Shown: positions 42,632 through 50,814, counted from the first letter of the stretch. The stretch is DNA of 64,000 bases from JBHFEI01 sp041928815 (GCF_041928815.1 NZ_JBHFEI010000010.1:62001-126000), one strand, 5' to 3'. The notes: generated by a model from the letters alone, not told the origin. Made by a program: numbers and translations.

Positions 42632-42871
42632 TCACACGGCCCGCTGCCGCCGGCGCGCAACCGCGGCCGCGCCGGCGATGCCGGCGAAGACGCCGGCATT
42701 GAAGCCGGCAAGCGCCGTCAACAGTCCCCCGGGCGGTGCGTCTGCGCCCGGCACCAGCACTGCCGCGATATAGGCGGCGAGAAGGCCGCCGATCGTGACG
42801 AGAAAAGCGCGCGCTGTGCCGATCCGGGCGGCGGTGAGGGCAAGCAGGAAGCCGGCGGCGGCGATCGTCAT
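42632..42871 (-). CDS. Small hypothetical membrane protein
   Basis: 79 residues from ATG 42871. Three hydrophobic stretches: TIAAAGFLLALTAARIG, AFLVTIGGLLAAYIAAVLVPG and GLLTALAGFNAGVFAGIAGAA, ending in a basic tail (VARRRQRAV), suggesting a 2-3 helix inner-membrane protein. No family recognised. It converges with the Gfo/Idh/MocA gene, with 4 bp between stops. The GAGGAG upstream is somewhat far (about 14 nt) from the start. Confidence 0.6.
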   Translation of the reverse strand: MTIAAAGFLLALTAARIGTARAFLVTIGGLLAAYIAAVLVPGADAPPGGLLTALAGFNAGVFAGIAGAAAVARRRQRAV

Positions 42872-42966
42872 GGGCTGTCTCACTCTCCTCGGCGATGTTC
42901 GGCAACGCATGACGGGGCCGAAGGTTCCGCGTCATGCGTTGCCGTCCTTCCGTCGGATCCCGGAGA

Positions 42967-43233
42967 TCACACGAAGGCGACGATCCCGTCCGCCGTCGTG
43001 CCGGTGGAAAGCACCCGGACGACGCGGATCGGCAGCAGGCTGCCCGCGGGAACCTCGAGGGTGACGGACTGGCCGGAGAGCATGCGCACGGCAAGCGCGC
43101 CGCCGAGCCCGACATAGACGGCGCGGCTCGGTTCCTCGAGGTCGGCGCCGTCGTCCGGCGTCACGGCGAAGCCATGGGTCGCCGGATCGGCAAGCGTGGG
43201 GACGTGATGGGCGAAGCGGTCGGTCATCGGCAT
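42967..43233 (-). CDS. Spike base protein-like (RCAP_Rcc01079 family-like), orphan
   Basis: 88 residues. The pattern FAVTPDDGADLEEPSRAVYVG, then LAVRMLSGQSVTLEVPAGSLLPIRVVRVLSTGTTADGIVAF, matches a small protein family common in phage and gene-transfer-agent structural regions, where it is named spike base protein (compared from memory; split here: FAVTPDDGADLEE, PSRAVYVG). AGGAAAGGAC precedes two possible starts, ATG 43233 and ATG 43227. No other phage structural genes are nearby, so its role here is unknown. Confidence 0.7.
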   Translation of the reverse strand: MPMTDRFAHHVPTLADPATHGFAVTPDDGADLEEPSRAVYVGLGGALAVRMLSGQSVTLEVPAGSLLPIRVVRVLSTGTTADGIVAFV

Positions 43234-43368
43234 GTCCTTTCCTGGTGGATGAACCCGCAGGCAGGATACGCCGCCGGCCGCCGCCGGGGATGACGGGGAC
43301 GGCGAAAGCCTGTTGACGGTGCGCGGCCCCTGCTGGCCTTTGCCGGCGCGGCGGCGCAGAATTCACCC

Positions 43369-44991
43369 ATGAGCAGCCTTCTTCCCTCCGATTCGCCCTC
43401 GAATCTCGCGGAATATTCCGTCTCCGAACTGTCGGGCTCGATCAAGCGGACGGTCGAGCAAGCCTTCGACCAGGTGCGCGTGCGCGGCGAGATCTCCGGC
43501 TATCGCGGGCCGCATTCCTCGGGCCATGCCTATTTCTCGCTGAAGGACGAACGGGCCCGCATCGATGCGGTGATCTGGAAGGGCACGATGGGACGGCTGC
43601 GCTTCCGCCCGGAGGAGGGCATGGAGGTGATCGCCACCGGCAAGGTGACGACCTTCCCCGGTTCGTCGAAGTACCAGATCGTCATCGAGCAGATGGAGCC
43701 GGCCGGCCAGGGCGCGCTGATGGCGCTTCTGGAGGAGCGCAAGCGGCGCTTCGCCGCCGAGGGCCTGTTCGATCCGGCGCGCAAGCGGCCCATCCCGCAC
43801 ATGCCCGGCGTCATCGGCGTCGTCACCTCGCCGACGGGCGCCGTCATCCGCGATATCCTGCACCGCATCCGCGACCGCTTCCCCGTGCATGTCGTCGTCT
43901 GGCCGGTGCGGGTGCAGGGCGAGGGATCGGGCACGGAGGTCGCCGCCGCGATCGAGGGCTTCAATGCGCTTCTCCAAGGCGGCCCGGTCGCGCGGCCGGA
44001 CGTGCTGATCGTCGCGCGCGGCGGCGGCAGCCTGGAGGACCTCTGGGGCTTCAACGACGAGGCGGTGGTGCGCGCCGCCGCCGCGTCGACGATCCCGCTG
44101 ATCTCCGCCGTCGGCCACGAGACCGACTGGACGCTGATCGACCATGCCGCCGACCTGCGCGCGCCGACGCCGACCGGGGCCGCCGAAATGGCCGTGCCCG
44201 TGCGCGCCGACCTCGAAGCGGCGCTCGCCGGACTTTCCGCCCGCCTGTCCGCCGCCGTCCGCCGCCAGGCGGAGCAGCGCCGGCAGGCCCTGCGCGCCGT
44301 CGCCCGGGCGCTGCCCTCGCTCGACCAGCTGCTTGCCCTGCCGCGCCGGCGGCTGGACGAGGCGACCGCGCGCCTCGGACGGGGGCTGGAGATGAACACG
44401 GGCAACAAGCGCCGCAGCTTCGAGCGCGCGGCATCGGACCTGCGCCCCGAACGGCTGGCCGCCGCCTTCTCCGAGCGCCGCCGGAGGCTCTCCGAACGGA
44501 TGGCCGTCGCCGCGCGTCTCGTCGACCGGATGGTGACGACGCGCCGTTCGCGGCTTCTTGCGGCCTCCGTCGCATTGCGCGGCGCAGACGACCGCCTGTC
44601 CGGGCGGATCGACCGGGGGCGCGACCGGCTCGACGGTCTTCACGCGCGCGGCGCCCGCGCGCTCGCCGCCGGGCTTGCCGGCCGGCGCGCGGGTCTCGAA
44701 GCACAGGCGCGCATGCTCGGCTCGCTGTCCTACCGGGCCGTGCTGAAGCGCGGCTATGCGCTGGTGCGCGATGCGGCGGGCGTCCCCGTGCCGGCCGCAG
44801 CCGGCGTCGGCGAAGGCATGGCGGTGTCTATCGAGTTCACCGACGGTCGCGTCGGCGCGACGATCGGAGCGCGGCAGGCAGGGATCGAGGCTGCCGTCGA
44901 TCAGGCGGGCGACGAGGCGGCACCCTCGCCGCGCAGGCGCGGGAGCCGGGCAAGGCCGGCGGGGGGACCCGAACAGGGCAGCCTCTTTTGA
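43369..44991 (+). CDS. xseA: Exodeoxyribonuclease VII large subunit
   Basis: Catalytic subunit of the ssDNA-specific exonuclease VII. 540 residues: an OB-fold nucleic-acid domain (about residues 15-110, VRVRGEISGYRGPHSSGHAYFSL is its core; quoted here only in part as GEISGYRGPHSSGHAYFSL), the catalytic domain (about 130-320, VVTSPTGAVIRDI, RGGGSLEDLWGFND, SAVGHETDWTLIDHAADLRAPTP), an Arg/Ala-rich coiled-coil (about 280-430), and a C-terminal swap segment (YALVRDAAG). The tail ends EQGSLF. Some alphaproteobacteria place xseB elsewhere; it is not in this window. Confidence 0.96.
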   Translation: MSSLLPSDSPSNLAEYSVSELSGSIKRTVEQAFDQVRVRGEISGYRGPHSSGHAYFSLKDERARIDAVIWKGTMGRLRFRPEEGMEVIATGKVTTFPGSSKYQIVIEQMEPAGQGALMALLEERKRRFAAEGLFDPARKRPIPHMPGVIGVVTSPTGAVIRDILHRIRDRFPVHVVVWPVRVQGEGSGTEVAAAIEGFNALLQGGPVARPDVLIVARGGGSLEDLWGFNDEAVVRAAAASTIPLISAVGHETDWTLIDHAADLRAPTPTGAAEMAVPVRADLEAALAGLSARLSAAVRRQAEQRRQALRAVARALPSLDQLLALPRRRLDEATARLGRGLEMNTGNKRRSFERAASDLRPERLAAAFSERRRRLSERMAVAARLVDRMVTTRRSRLLAASVALRGADDRLSGRIDRGRDRLDGLHARGARALAAGLAGRRAGLEAQARMLGSLSYRAVLKRGYALVRDAAGVPVPAAAGVGEGMAVSIEFTDGRVGATIGARQAGIEAAVDQAGDEAAPSPRRRGSRARPAGGPEQGSLF

Positions 44992-45110
44992 CGCGGGCGT
45001 GCCGGACGCGTCCCGCAACGCGCGTATTTCCGGTGAAAACCCGATCGATCGAGAGGCGTCCCGCATATGTCTTCAATCCGGTGTCCGAGATCAGGGCGAT
45101 CCCGCCCCGG

Positions 45111-45187
45111 CTGGAGATGCCCTGTCCTTTTGTTTCTGCCGCATCGTCCGACGCCGAAGCGATCCCACGTCGGCTGAAGATGCTTTA
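45111..45187 (-). repeat. Dispersed intergenic repeat, family R1, copy 3 (inverted)
   Basis: On the minus strand it reads AAAGCATCTTCAGCCGACG, then CTTCGGCGTCGGACGATGCG, an A-rich spacer and GGCATCTCCAG, the same block order as the copy at 36992-37072. It ends 13 bp before the start codon of the flavodoxin-fold oxidoreductase gene. Confidence 0.65.
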
Positions 45188-45200
45188 GGTTTTTTCGCCG

Positions 45201-45791
45201 ATGCGCGTCCTGATCGTCCTTGCCCATCCGCTTGCCGGCAGCTTCGCCGCCGCCGTCGCCGCGACGCTCGAAGAGGGTCTCGTCGCGTCGGGCCATGCGG
45301 TGGACCGCCTCGACCTCTATGCCGAGGATTTCGACCCTCGGCTGACATCGGCGGAACGGGCGGGCTATTTCGACACGCCCTACGATCATTCAGGGGTCGA
45401 GGCGATGGTGGCGCGCCTCAGGGCGGCCGACGCGCTCTTCCTCGTCTTCCCGCAATGGTGGTTCAACCTGCCGGCGATCCTCAAGGGCTATGTCGACCGC
45501 GTCTTCGTGCCCGGCGTCGCCTTCGACCATGACACGGCCGGCGGGAGGATCGTGCCGCGCCTGAGCAATATCCGCCATCTCTGGGTCTTCACCACGACGG
45601 GATCGCCCTGGTGGGTCGTCCACCTCTACATGGGAAATCCGGTGCGCAGGCTGCTGAAACGCGGCATCGGCGCTTTCTGCGCGCCGAAGCTCGATTTCCG
45701 CATGCTGACGCTTCACGACATGGATCGCGCCGATGCCGCGCGGCGGGCCGCCCATCTTGAAAAGGTGCGCAAGGCCGCGGCCCGCCTCTGA
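45201..45791 (+). CDS. NAD(P)H-dependent oxidoreductase, flavodoxin-like fold
   Basis: 196 residues of the Flavodoxin_2 (KefF/MdaB/quinone reductase) type. MRVLIVLAHPLAGSFAAAV forms the FMN phosphate loop. Other landmarks are ADALFLVFPQWWFNLPAILKGYVDRVF (about residues 74-100; the FPQWWFNLPAILKGYVDRV block is the family signature) and FTTTGSPWW (about 132). No clear ribosome site lies directly before the ATG. Repeat R1 ends 13 bp upstream and another R1 array starts 2 bp after the stop, in opposite orientation. Confidence 0.9.
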   Translation: MRVLIVLAHPLAGSFAAAVAATLEEGLVASGHAVDRLDLYAEDFDPRLTSAERAGYFDTPYDHSGVEAMVARLRAADALFLVFPQWWFNLPAILKGYVDRVFVPGVAFDHDTAGGRIVPRLSNIRHLWVFTTTGSPWWVVHLYMGNPVRRLLKRGIGAFCAPKLDFRMLTLHDMDRADAARRAAHLEKVRKAAARL

Positions 45792-45792
45792 C

Positions 45793-45949
45793 GCATTTCG
45801 AGCCGGAGCGCTCCCGCTTCGGACACTGCGGCAAGAGCAGAAAGGCTTCGGCATTTCGAGCCGGAGCGCGATCGTGTCGATGCCGGACGAGACGGTCACG
45901 ACAGGACAGGGAGCATTTCAGGTGATTTCGCTTTCACCGGAAATGCTCC
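45793..45949 (+). repeat. Tandem R1 repeat array with terminal hairpin
   Basis: Two R1 units in tandem: GCATTTCGAGCCGGAGCG at about 45793 and again at about 45851. They are followed by a hairpin, GGAGCATTTCAGGTGA (45910-45925) and TCACCGGAAATGCTCC (45934-45949), 16-bp arms with one mismatch. The hairpin lies 8 bp beyond the stop codon of the minus-strand M29 aminopeptidase gene and may end its transcript. Confidence 0.7.
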
Positions 45950-45957
45950 GGCGTCCG

Positions 45958-47214
45958 TCAGGCCCATTCGCCCTTGCGCATCACCGGCGTGCGGCTGCCG
46001 TCGGCGGCGATGCCGTCGATGTCGACCTTGTCGGAGCCGATCATCCAGTCGATGTGGATCAGGCTCGCATTGCCGCCCTGGGCGGCGATCTGTTCCGGCG
46101 TCAGCGAGGCGCCGTCGAGGAAGCACTTCGAGTAGCACTGGCCGAGCGCGATGTGGCAGGAGGCGTTCTCGTCGAAGAGCGTGTTGAAGAACAGGATGCC
46201 GCTCTTCGAGATCGGCGAGGAATGGGGCACCAGCGCCACCTCGCCGAGGCGGCGCGCGCCCTCGTCGGTGTCGAGCACCTTGTTCAGCACTTGCTCGCCC
46301 TTGGATGCCTTTGCCTCGACGATGCGGCCGCCCTCGAAGCGCACGCTGATCTCGTCGATCAGCGTGCCCTGGTGCGACAGCGGCTTGGTGCTTGACACAT
46401 GGCCCTCGACGCGCAGCGCATGCGGCGTGGTGAAGACCTCCTCGGTCGGGATGTTGGGATTGCAGGTGATGCCGTTCTTCGCCGTCGAGGCGCCACCGTG
46501 CCACTCATGGCCGTCGGCGAGGCCGACCGTCAGGTCCGTGCCGGGGCCGGTGAAATGCAGCGCCGCGAAACGCTCGCCGTTCAGCCAGGCCGAGCGACGG
46601 GCAAGGCCCGCATTGTGCGCCTCCCAGGCCGCGACCGGATCGGCGACGTCGACGCGCGAGGCTGCGAAGATCGCGTTGGCGAGCTTTTCCACCGCCACCG
46701 GCTCCGGGTCGTCCGGGAACACCTGCCGCGCCCAGGCCGGGTTCGGGAAGGAGACGATGTTCCAGTTGATGTCGAAGTTGGAGATCTTCTCCAGCGCCGG
46801 CTTGTAGGCGATCGAATTGGCCTTGTTGGCGCGCGCGACCCTGGCCGGGTCTTCCGCCGCCAGCATCATCGGATTGTCGCCGGAGATCGCCAGCCGGGCC
46901 GCACCGCCGGCATAGGCCTTCGCCATGCCCTCGTAGAGCCAGCCGGAGGCGCGGTCGAAGCTTTCGTCCGGCGCATGGCGATAGCGCGCGAGCGTCGTCT
47001 CCTCGTCGCTGTAGAAGGTGGTGACGAGGCCGGCGCCGGCGAGATAGGCGTGCCGCGTGATCTCGCGCACCAGCGGCAGCGCCGCGATCGGCGCGGTGAT
47101 GACGAGGTCCTGGCCGCGCTCGAGCCTGAGGCCCACCCTGATCGCGACTTCGGCGAGCCGCTCCAGCTTGACGGGATCGATCGGAAGGGTGGCGGGATGG
47201 GAATGGAGGGTCAT
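45958..47214 (-). CDS. Aminopeptidase, M29 family
   Basis: Metal-dependent aminopeptidase of the AmpS/PepS/T type. 418 residues. Ligand-bearing segments: NIPTEEVFTTPH (about residue 246), GEVALVPHSSPIS (about 336), FFNTLFDENASCHIALGQCY (about 353) and ASLIHIDWMIGS (about 393). The ATG at 47214 follows GAGGACAGACG. Family members are dimeric cytosolic enzymes with broad specificity. The 3' end borders the R1 array. Confidence 0.93.
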   Translation of the reverse strand: MTLHSHPATLPIDPVKLERLAEVAIRVGLRLERGQDLVITAPIAALPLVREITRHAYLAGAGLVTTFYSDEETTLARYRHAPDESFDRASGWLYEGMAKAYAGGAARLAISGDNPMMLAAEDPARVARANKANSIAYKPALEKISNFDINWNIVSFPNPAWARQVFPDDPEPVAVEKLANAIFAASRVDVADPVAAWEAHNAGLARRSAWLNGERFAALHFTGPGTDLTVGLADGHEWHGGASTAKNGITCNPNIPTEEVFTTPHALRVEGHVSSTKPLSHQGTLIDEISVRFEGGRIVEAKASKGEQVLNKVLDTDEGARRLGEVALVPHSSPISKSGILFFNTLFDENASCHIALGQCYSKCFLDGASLTPEQIAAQGGNASLIHIDWMIGSDKVDIDGIAADGSRTPVMRKGEWA

Positions 47215-47703
47215 CGTCTGTCCTCGCGGCGTTTGTCTCGGCGTTTCCCCACATCTAGTGCAAGGGCGCGGATCGAGAAAGGGTGGGCGGGGATTTTCAC
47301 GCACCGGGCCGATGTCTAAAAGCCGGGCCGATGTCTAAAATATGAACGAACTCTTTAACCCGACTGCAATCGGCGACCGATACTCTCGGGGCAACGGTGG
47401 ACGAAGCGGGGTCCGGGCGGCAACATCATGCCGGCGACCCCTCCCTGAGGCATCCGGACCAGGCACGCCGTGGGCGCTGCCCTCCCGGTTTGCCGCTTCG
47501 CAGCATGATGCGCCCACCGCGTCGTCCGAAATGATTTCGGCTTCCTTCCACCGACCATGCCTTGTTCAGCCGGCATGGCGGACCGTGGGCGCGGGGCGTT
47601 TCCAAGCGACGTCCCGCGCCCCGGCGTCCGTCGTAGCATCGCAGGCTTGACACCGCCTTCCGCCGCGCGTTCTCCTTGACCCCGGTCAAGGGCGGAGGCG
47701 AGG
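47215..47703. other. Gene-poor region upstream of the TMEM43-like gene
   Basis: About 490 bp with no credible gene. It holds a 19-bp tandem duplication (47304-47340, unit CCGGGCCGATGTCTAAAA), a GC-rich hairpin (GGGCGCGGGGCG at 47587-47598 with CGTCCCGCGCCC at 47610-47621), a TTGACA -35-like box at 47647 and the palindrome at 47674-47691. Short frames here have the irregular composition of non-coding sequence. Confidence 0.5.
47674..47691. promoter_or_regulatory. 18-bp perfect palindrome before the TMEM43-like gene
   Basis: CCTTGACC-CC-GGTCAAGG is fully symmetric and lies 12 bp before the start codon, where transcript and ribosome site (GGCGGAGGCGAGG) begin. A TTGACA box 22 bp upstream could be the -35 element. 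It could be an operator or an RNA hairpin that affects translation. Confidence 0.5.
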
Positions 47704-48876
47704 ATGGTCACGGAAACCGTCAGGACATCGTGGTTTTCACGGCTGAAAAGCGGCCTCGTCGGCCTCCTCGTCGGGCCGCTTCTTCTCGTCGCCATGGTCT
47801 GGCTGCTCTCGTGGAACGAGGGGCGCTCCGTCGCGGTCTACCGTGCGCTCGCCGAAGGCGCGAGCCTCGTCACCGATGTCGGTGCCGAAGCTGTCGATCC
47901 CGCGAACGAGGGGCGCCTCGTCCATGTCTCCGGCCGGGTGACGCCGGGTTCCGTTCCGGCGGACCCGATGTTCGGTGTCGGCGCCGAGGGTGCGGTCGGC
48001 CTGTCGCGCCACGTCGAGATGTTCCAGTGGGTGGAGGACAGCCGCAGCGAGACGCGCACGACCCTCGGCGGCGGCGAGGAAACGGTCACCACCTATTCCT
48101 ACCGGCGCGACTGGCGCTCGGGCGCGGTCGATTCCTCCGGCTTCCGCCAGGCGGGCCACGACAATCCGGCCTTTCCCGTGGAAAGCGCGCGCTTCACGGT
48201 GCCGCGGGCCGCCGTCGGTGCCTTTTCGGTGGACGGTGCGGTGCTCGCCGCCGAGGCCGCGCCGCAGCCCGCCACCCTGCCCGGCGACATCGAGGCGCGC
48301 GGGCGCGCGCTCTTCGGCGGTCGGCAGGCGATCCGCGACGCCGGCACGCTGGTGATCGCTTCCCGCAGCCTCGCGAGCCCTGCGATCGGCGATCTGCGCA
48401 TCGGCTTCACCCGGCTCGACATCGCCGAGGCGAGCCTTGTCGGCGCGCAGCAGGGCGATGCGATCACCGCCTATCGTGCCTCGAACGGGCGTGCGCTGCT
48501 GCTCGCCGAAAACGGGCGGGTGCCGGCGGAGGCGATGTTCGCCACCGCGCGTGCGGAAAACCGGCTGGTCACCTGGCTGGTGCGCCTGGGCGGCGTGTTC
48601 GGCCTGTTCCTCGCCTTCGCCATGGCGCTCTCCATCCTCGGCATCGCCGCCGACGTCGTGCCCTTTCTCGGCGGCATCGTCCGCTTCGGCACGTCGGTTC
48701 TCGCGCTGGTCCTGGCGCTCGTCGTCGGCGGGGTCGTGATCGCGCTCGCCTGGATCGCCTACCGGCCGCTATTGGCGCTCGGCATCCTCGCCGCGGCGCT
48801 TGCCGCCGCCGCCCTCGTCGCGGCGCTGCGCCGCCGGAAGGCCGCGCCCGCGCCGGTCACCTTCGGCCGCCCATGA
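47704..48876 (+). CDS. TMEM43 family membrane protein
   Basis: 390 residues, bacterial homologue of the eukaryotic TMEM43/LUMA proteins. An N-terminal membrane helix (GLVGLLVGPLLLVAMVWLL, about residues 17-36) is followed by the family's SWNEGRSV motif. A large soluble domain (about 40-285) contains SRHVEMFQWVED and a FPVESARFTVPRAAVGAF segment. Three or four C-terminal helices (about 295-375) come last. The TGA stop overlaps the next gene's ATG, so it is coupled to the TRIC-type gene. Function unknown in bacteria. Confidence 0.85.
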   Translation: MVTETVRTSWFSRLKSGLVGLLVGPLLLVAMVWLLSWNEGRSVAVYRALAEGASLVTDVGAEAVDPANEGRLVHVSGRVTPGSVPADPMFGVGAEGAVGLSRHVEMFQWVEDSRSETRTTLGGGEETVTTYSYRRDWRSGAVDSSGFRQAGHDNPAFPVESARFTVPRAAVGAFSVDGAVLAAEAAPQPATLPGDIEARGRALFGGRQAIRDAGTLVIASRSLASPAIGDLRIGFTRLDIAEASLVGAQQGDAITAYRASNGRALLLAENGRVPAEAMFATARAENRLVTWLVRLGGVFGLFLAFAMALSILGIAADVVPFLGGIVRFGTSVLALVLALVVGGVVIALAWIAYRPLLALGILAAALAAAALVAALRRRKAAPAPVTFGRP

Positions 48877-49508
48877 CCATCCTCGACATCCTCGACTATG
48901 CCGGCGTCGCTGTCTTTGCCGCGACCGGGGCGCTTGCCGCCTCGCGCAAGCAGCTCGACATCATCGGCTACCTCTTCCTCGCGACCGTCACGGGCGTGGG
49001 CGGCGGCACGCTGCGCGATCTCGTCCTGTCGGCGGGGCCGGTGTTCTGGGTGAAGAACCCGATCTATCTGCTCGTCTGCTCGGCGGTCGCGGTCGTCGTT
49101 TTCTTCCTCGCGCCCCGGGCGCAGTCGCGCTACCGCTGGCTGGTCTGGCTCGATGCGGTCGGCCTTTCCGCCTATTGCGTCATGGGGGCGGCGAAGGGAC
49201 TGGCGGCGACCGGATCGGCCTCCGTCGCGATCGTCACCGGCGTGCTGACCGCGACCTTCGGCGGCATCCTCCGCGATCTTCTCGCCCACGAACCCTCGGT
49301 GCTGCTGCGGCCGGAGGTCTATGTGACGGCGGCGCTCGCCGGCGCCGGCGTCTTCGTCGCTACACTCTGGATCGGCCTGCCGATGCCGGCCGCCTCGGTC
49401 GCGGGCCTGCTGACGGCCTTTGCCGTGCGCGGCGGCGCCCTCGTCTTCGGCTGGACGCTGCCGACGGGAAAGTCGGCGCCCGGACGCCATCCCGACGATG
49501 TGATGTAG
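48873..49508 (+). CDS. TRIC/YicG-type (UPF0126) membrane protein
   Basis: 211 residues with about seven membrane helices formed by two UPF0126 units. Each unit has the glycine-rich motif: TVTGVGGGTLRDLVL (about residue 38) and LTATFGGILRDLLA (about 125). Prokaryotic members are structurally related to trimeric intracellular cation channels; some were proposed to carry glycine. The ATG overlaps the preceding TMEM43-like stop by 4 bp. It converges with irr (23 bp apart). Confidence 0.92.
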   Translation: MTILDILDYAGVAVFAATGALAASRKQLDIIGYLFLATVTGVGGGTLRDLVLSAGPVFWVKNPIYLLVCSAVAVVVFFLAPRAQSRYRWLVWLDAVGLSAYCVMGAAKGLAATGSASVAIVTGVLTATFGGILRDLLAHEPSVLLRPEVYVTAALAGAGVFVATLWIGLPMPAASVAGLLTAFAVRGGALVFGWTLPTGKSAPGRHPDDVM

Positions 49509-49531
49509 ATTGAAGCCGAAGGCGTGCGTGC

Positions 49532-49957
49532 TCAGGCCCGCTTCGGGCGTAGCCGGATGATCACGTCGACATGGGCGATTTCCATGCCCTCCGGCGGTTC
49601 CGGCAGGTTGTCGATCGCGATGTTGTTCACCGGGATGTCGAGCACCTCGTTGCGGCCCTCGATGAAGAAGTGGTGGTGGTCGGAGACGTTGGTGTCGAAA
49701 TAGGTGCGCGCGCTCTCGACGGCGAGAACGCGGATCATGCCGGCCTCGGTGAACTGGTGCAGCGTGTTGTAGACGGTCGCGAGCGACACCGGCACGCCGG
49801 CCTCGACCGCCTCCTCGTGCAGTTCCTCGACCGTAAGATGCCGGTCGCCCTTGGCGAAGATCAGGCCGGCAAGCGCCACGCGCTGGCGCGTCGGGCGCAG
49901 GCCAGACCGGCGCAGCCGCTCCTCGGCACGTGTCTCGCTCTCATGCATCATCGGCAT
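49532..49957 (-). CDS. irr: Iron response regulator Irr (Fur family)
   Basis: Global regulator of haem and iron genes in rhizobia and relatives. 141 residues. The Fur-type winged helix (about residues 15-90) has LRRSGLRPTRQRVALAGLIF and TVYNTLHQFTEAGMIRVLAV. The Irr-specific HHH haem-binding motif is in SDHHHFFIEGRNEVLDIPV (about residue 93). No Cys-Pro haem regulatory motif is seen at the N-terminus, as in Rhizobium rather than Bradyrhizobium Irr. Starts at 49957, 49951 or 49948 are possible. Divergent from fabA. Confidence 0.95.
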   Translation of the reverse strand: MPMMHESETRAEERLRRSGLRPTRQRVALAGLIFAKGDRHLTVEELHEEAVEAGVPVSLATVYNTLHQFTEAGMIRVLAVESARTYFDTNVSDHHHFFIEGRNEVLDIPVNNIAIDNLPEPPEGMEIAHVDVIIRLRPKRA

Positions 49958-50056
49958 CGGACCCGTTTGAAACCTGTTTGCCCGGCAAGCATTGTACAGG
50001 AAGATTGGATTACCGATATAACTTTTGCCGTCCATTCTTTCAATAGCCGGCCGGAT

Positions 50057-50070
50057 TGCCGTCGACGGCA
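50057..50070. promoter_or_regulatory. 14-bp perfect palindrome between irr and fabA
   Basis: TGCCGTCGACGGCA lies 100 bp before the irr start and 184 bp before fabA, in a roughly 300-bp divergent region. The rest of that region is AT-richer near irr (GATTACCGATATAAC) and holds no gene. It is a candidate operator; the regulator is unknown. Confidence 0.4.
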
Positions 50071-50254
50071 CGAAAATTAACGTTCCCGGCGGTTCGGGAG
50101 CGGATTTATGACTGGCCCATGACAGCCCGATCCTGTATGCGACCGCGCAACAGGCCACCGCAGCCTCGGCGCTCGGCCGGGTGGCGCGCTTCAATTCGAG
50201 GCGTGTTTGCGCTAAAGCGAAACCGATGACAGAGGACTGGGGATTTCTTCGATC

Positions 50255-50770
50255 ATGACGGGCAGACAATCGAGCTTCACCTACGAAGAGATCCTTAAGT
50301 GCGGCCGGGGCGAGCTTTTCGGTCCGGGCAACGCGCAGCTTCCGCTTCCGCCGATGCTGATGTTCAACCGGATCACCGAAATCTCCGAGACGGGTGGCCC
50401 GAACGACAAGGGGTTCGCGCGCGCCGAATTCGACATCACGCCGGATCTCTGGTTCTTCCCCTGCCATTTCCACGGCGATCCGGTGATGCCGGGCTGCCTC
50501 GGCCTCGACGCGCTCTGGCAGCTGACCGGCTTCTTCCTCGGCTGGCTCGGCGAGCCCGGCAAGGGCCGGGCGCTCTCGACCGGCGAGGTGAAGTTCACCG
50601 GCATGGTCACGCCTGAGACGAAACTCGTGGAATACGGTGTCGATTTCAAGCGCGTCGTGCGCGGCCGCCTCGTCCTCGGCATCGCCGACGGCTGGATGAA
50701 GGCCGACGGCGAGACCATCTACAAGGCGACCGACCTCAGGGTCGGGCTGTTCCAGCAAAAGGCCGCCTGA
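50255..50770 (+). CDS. fabA: 3-hydroxydecanoyl-ACP dehydratase/isomerase
   Basis: Dehydrates 3-hydroxyacyl-ACP and isomerises the C10 product to the cis-3 form, the branch point for unsaturated fatty acids. 171 residues. The hot-dog catalytic segment is FFPCHFHGDPVMPGCLGLDAL (quoted: CHFHGDPVMPGCLGLDAL), with catalytic His near residue 71 and Asp near 85. First gene of fabA-fabB-fabI, 44 bp before fabB. Confidence 0.98.
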   Translation: MTGRQSSFTYEEILKCGRGELFGPGNAQLPLPPMLMFNRITEISETGGPNDKGFARAEFDITPDLWFFPCHFHGDPVMPGCLGLDALWQLTGFFLGWLGEPGKGRALSTGEVKFTGMVTPETKLVEYGVDFKRVVRGRLVLGIADGWMKADGETIYKATDLRVGLFQQKAA

Positions 50771-50814
50771 GCGTTCCGCCCGGCGGTAAAAACGAGCAAC
50801 AAGGGAAAGACGCC

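Noticed and set aside
47355..47795. Minus-strand frame in the gap upstream of the TMEM43-like gene
   Set aside because: Overlaps the start of a convincing gene and shows no family features; region looks non-coding.
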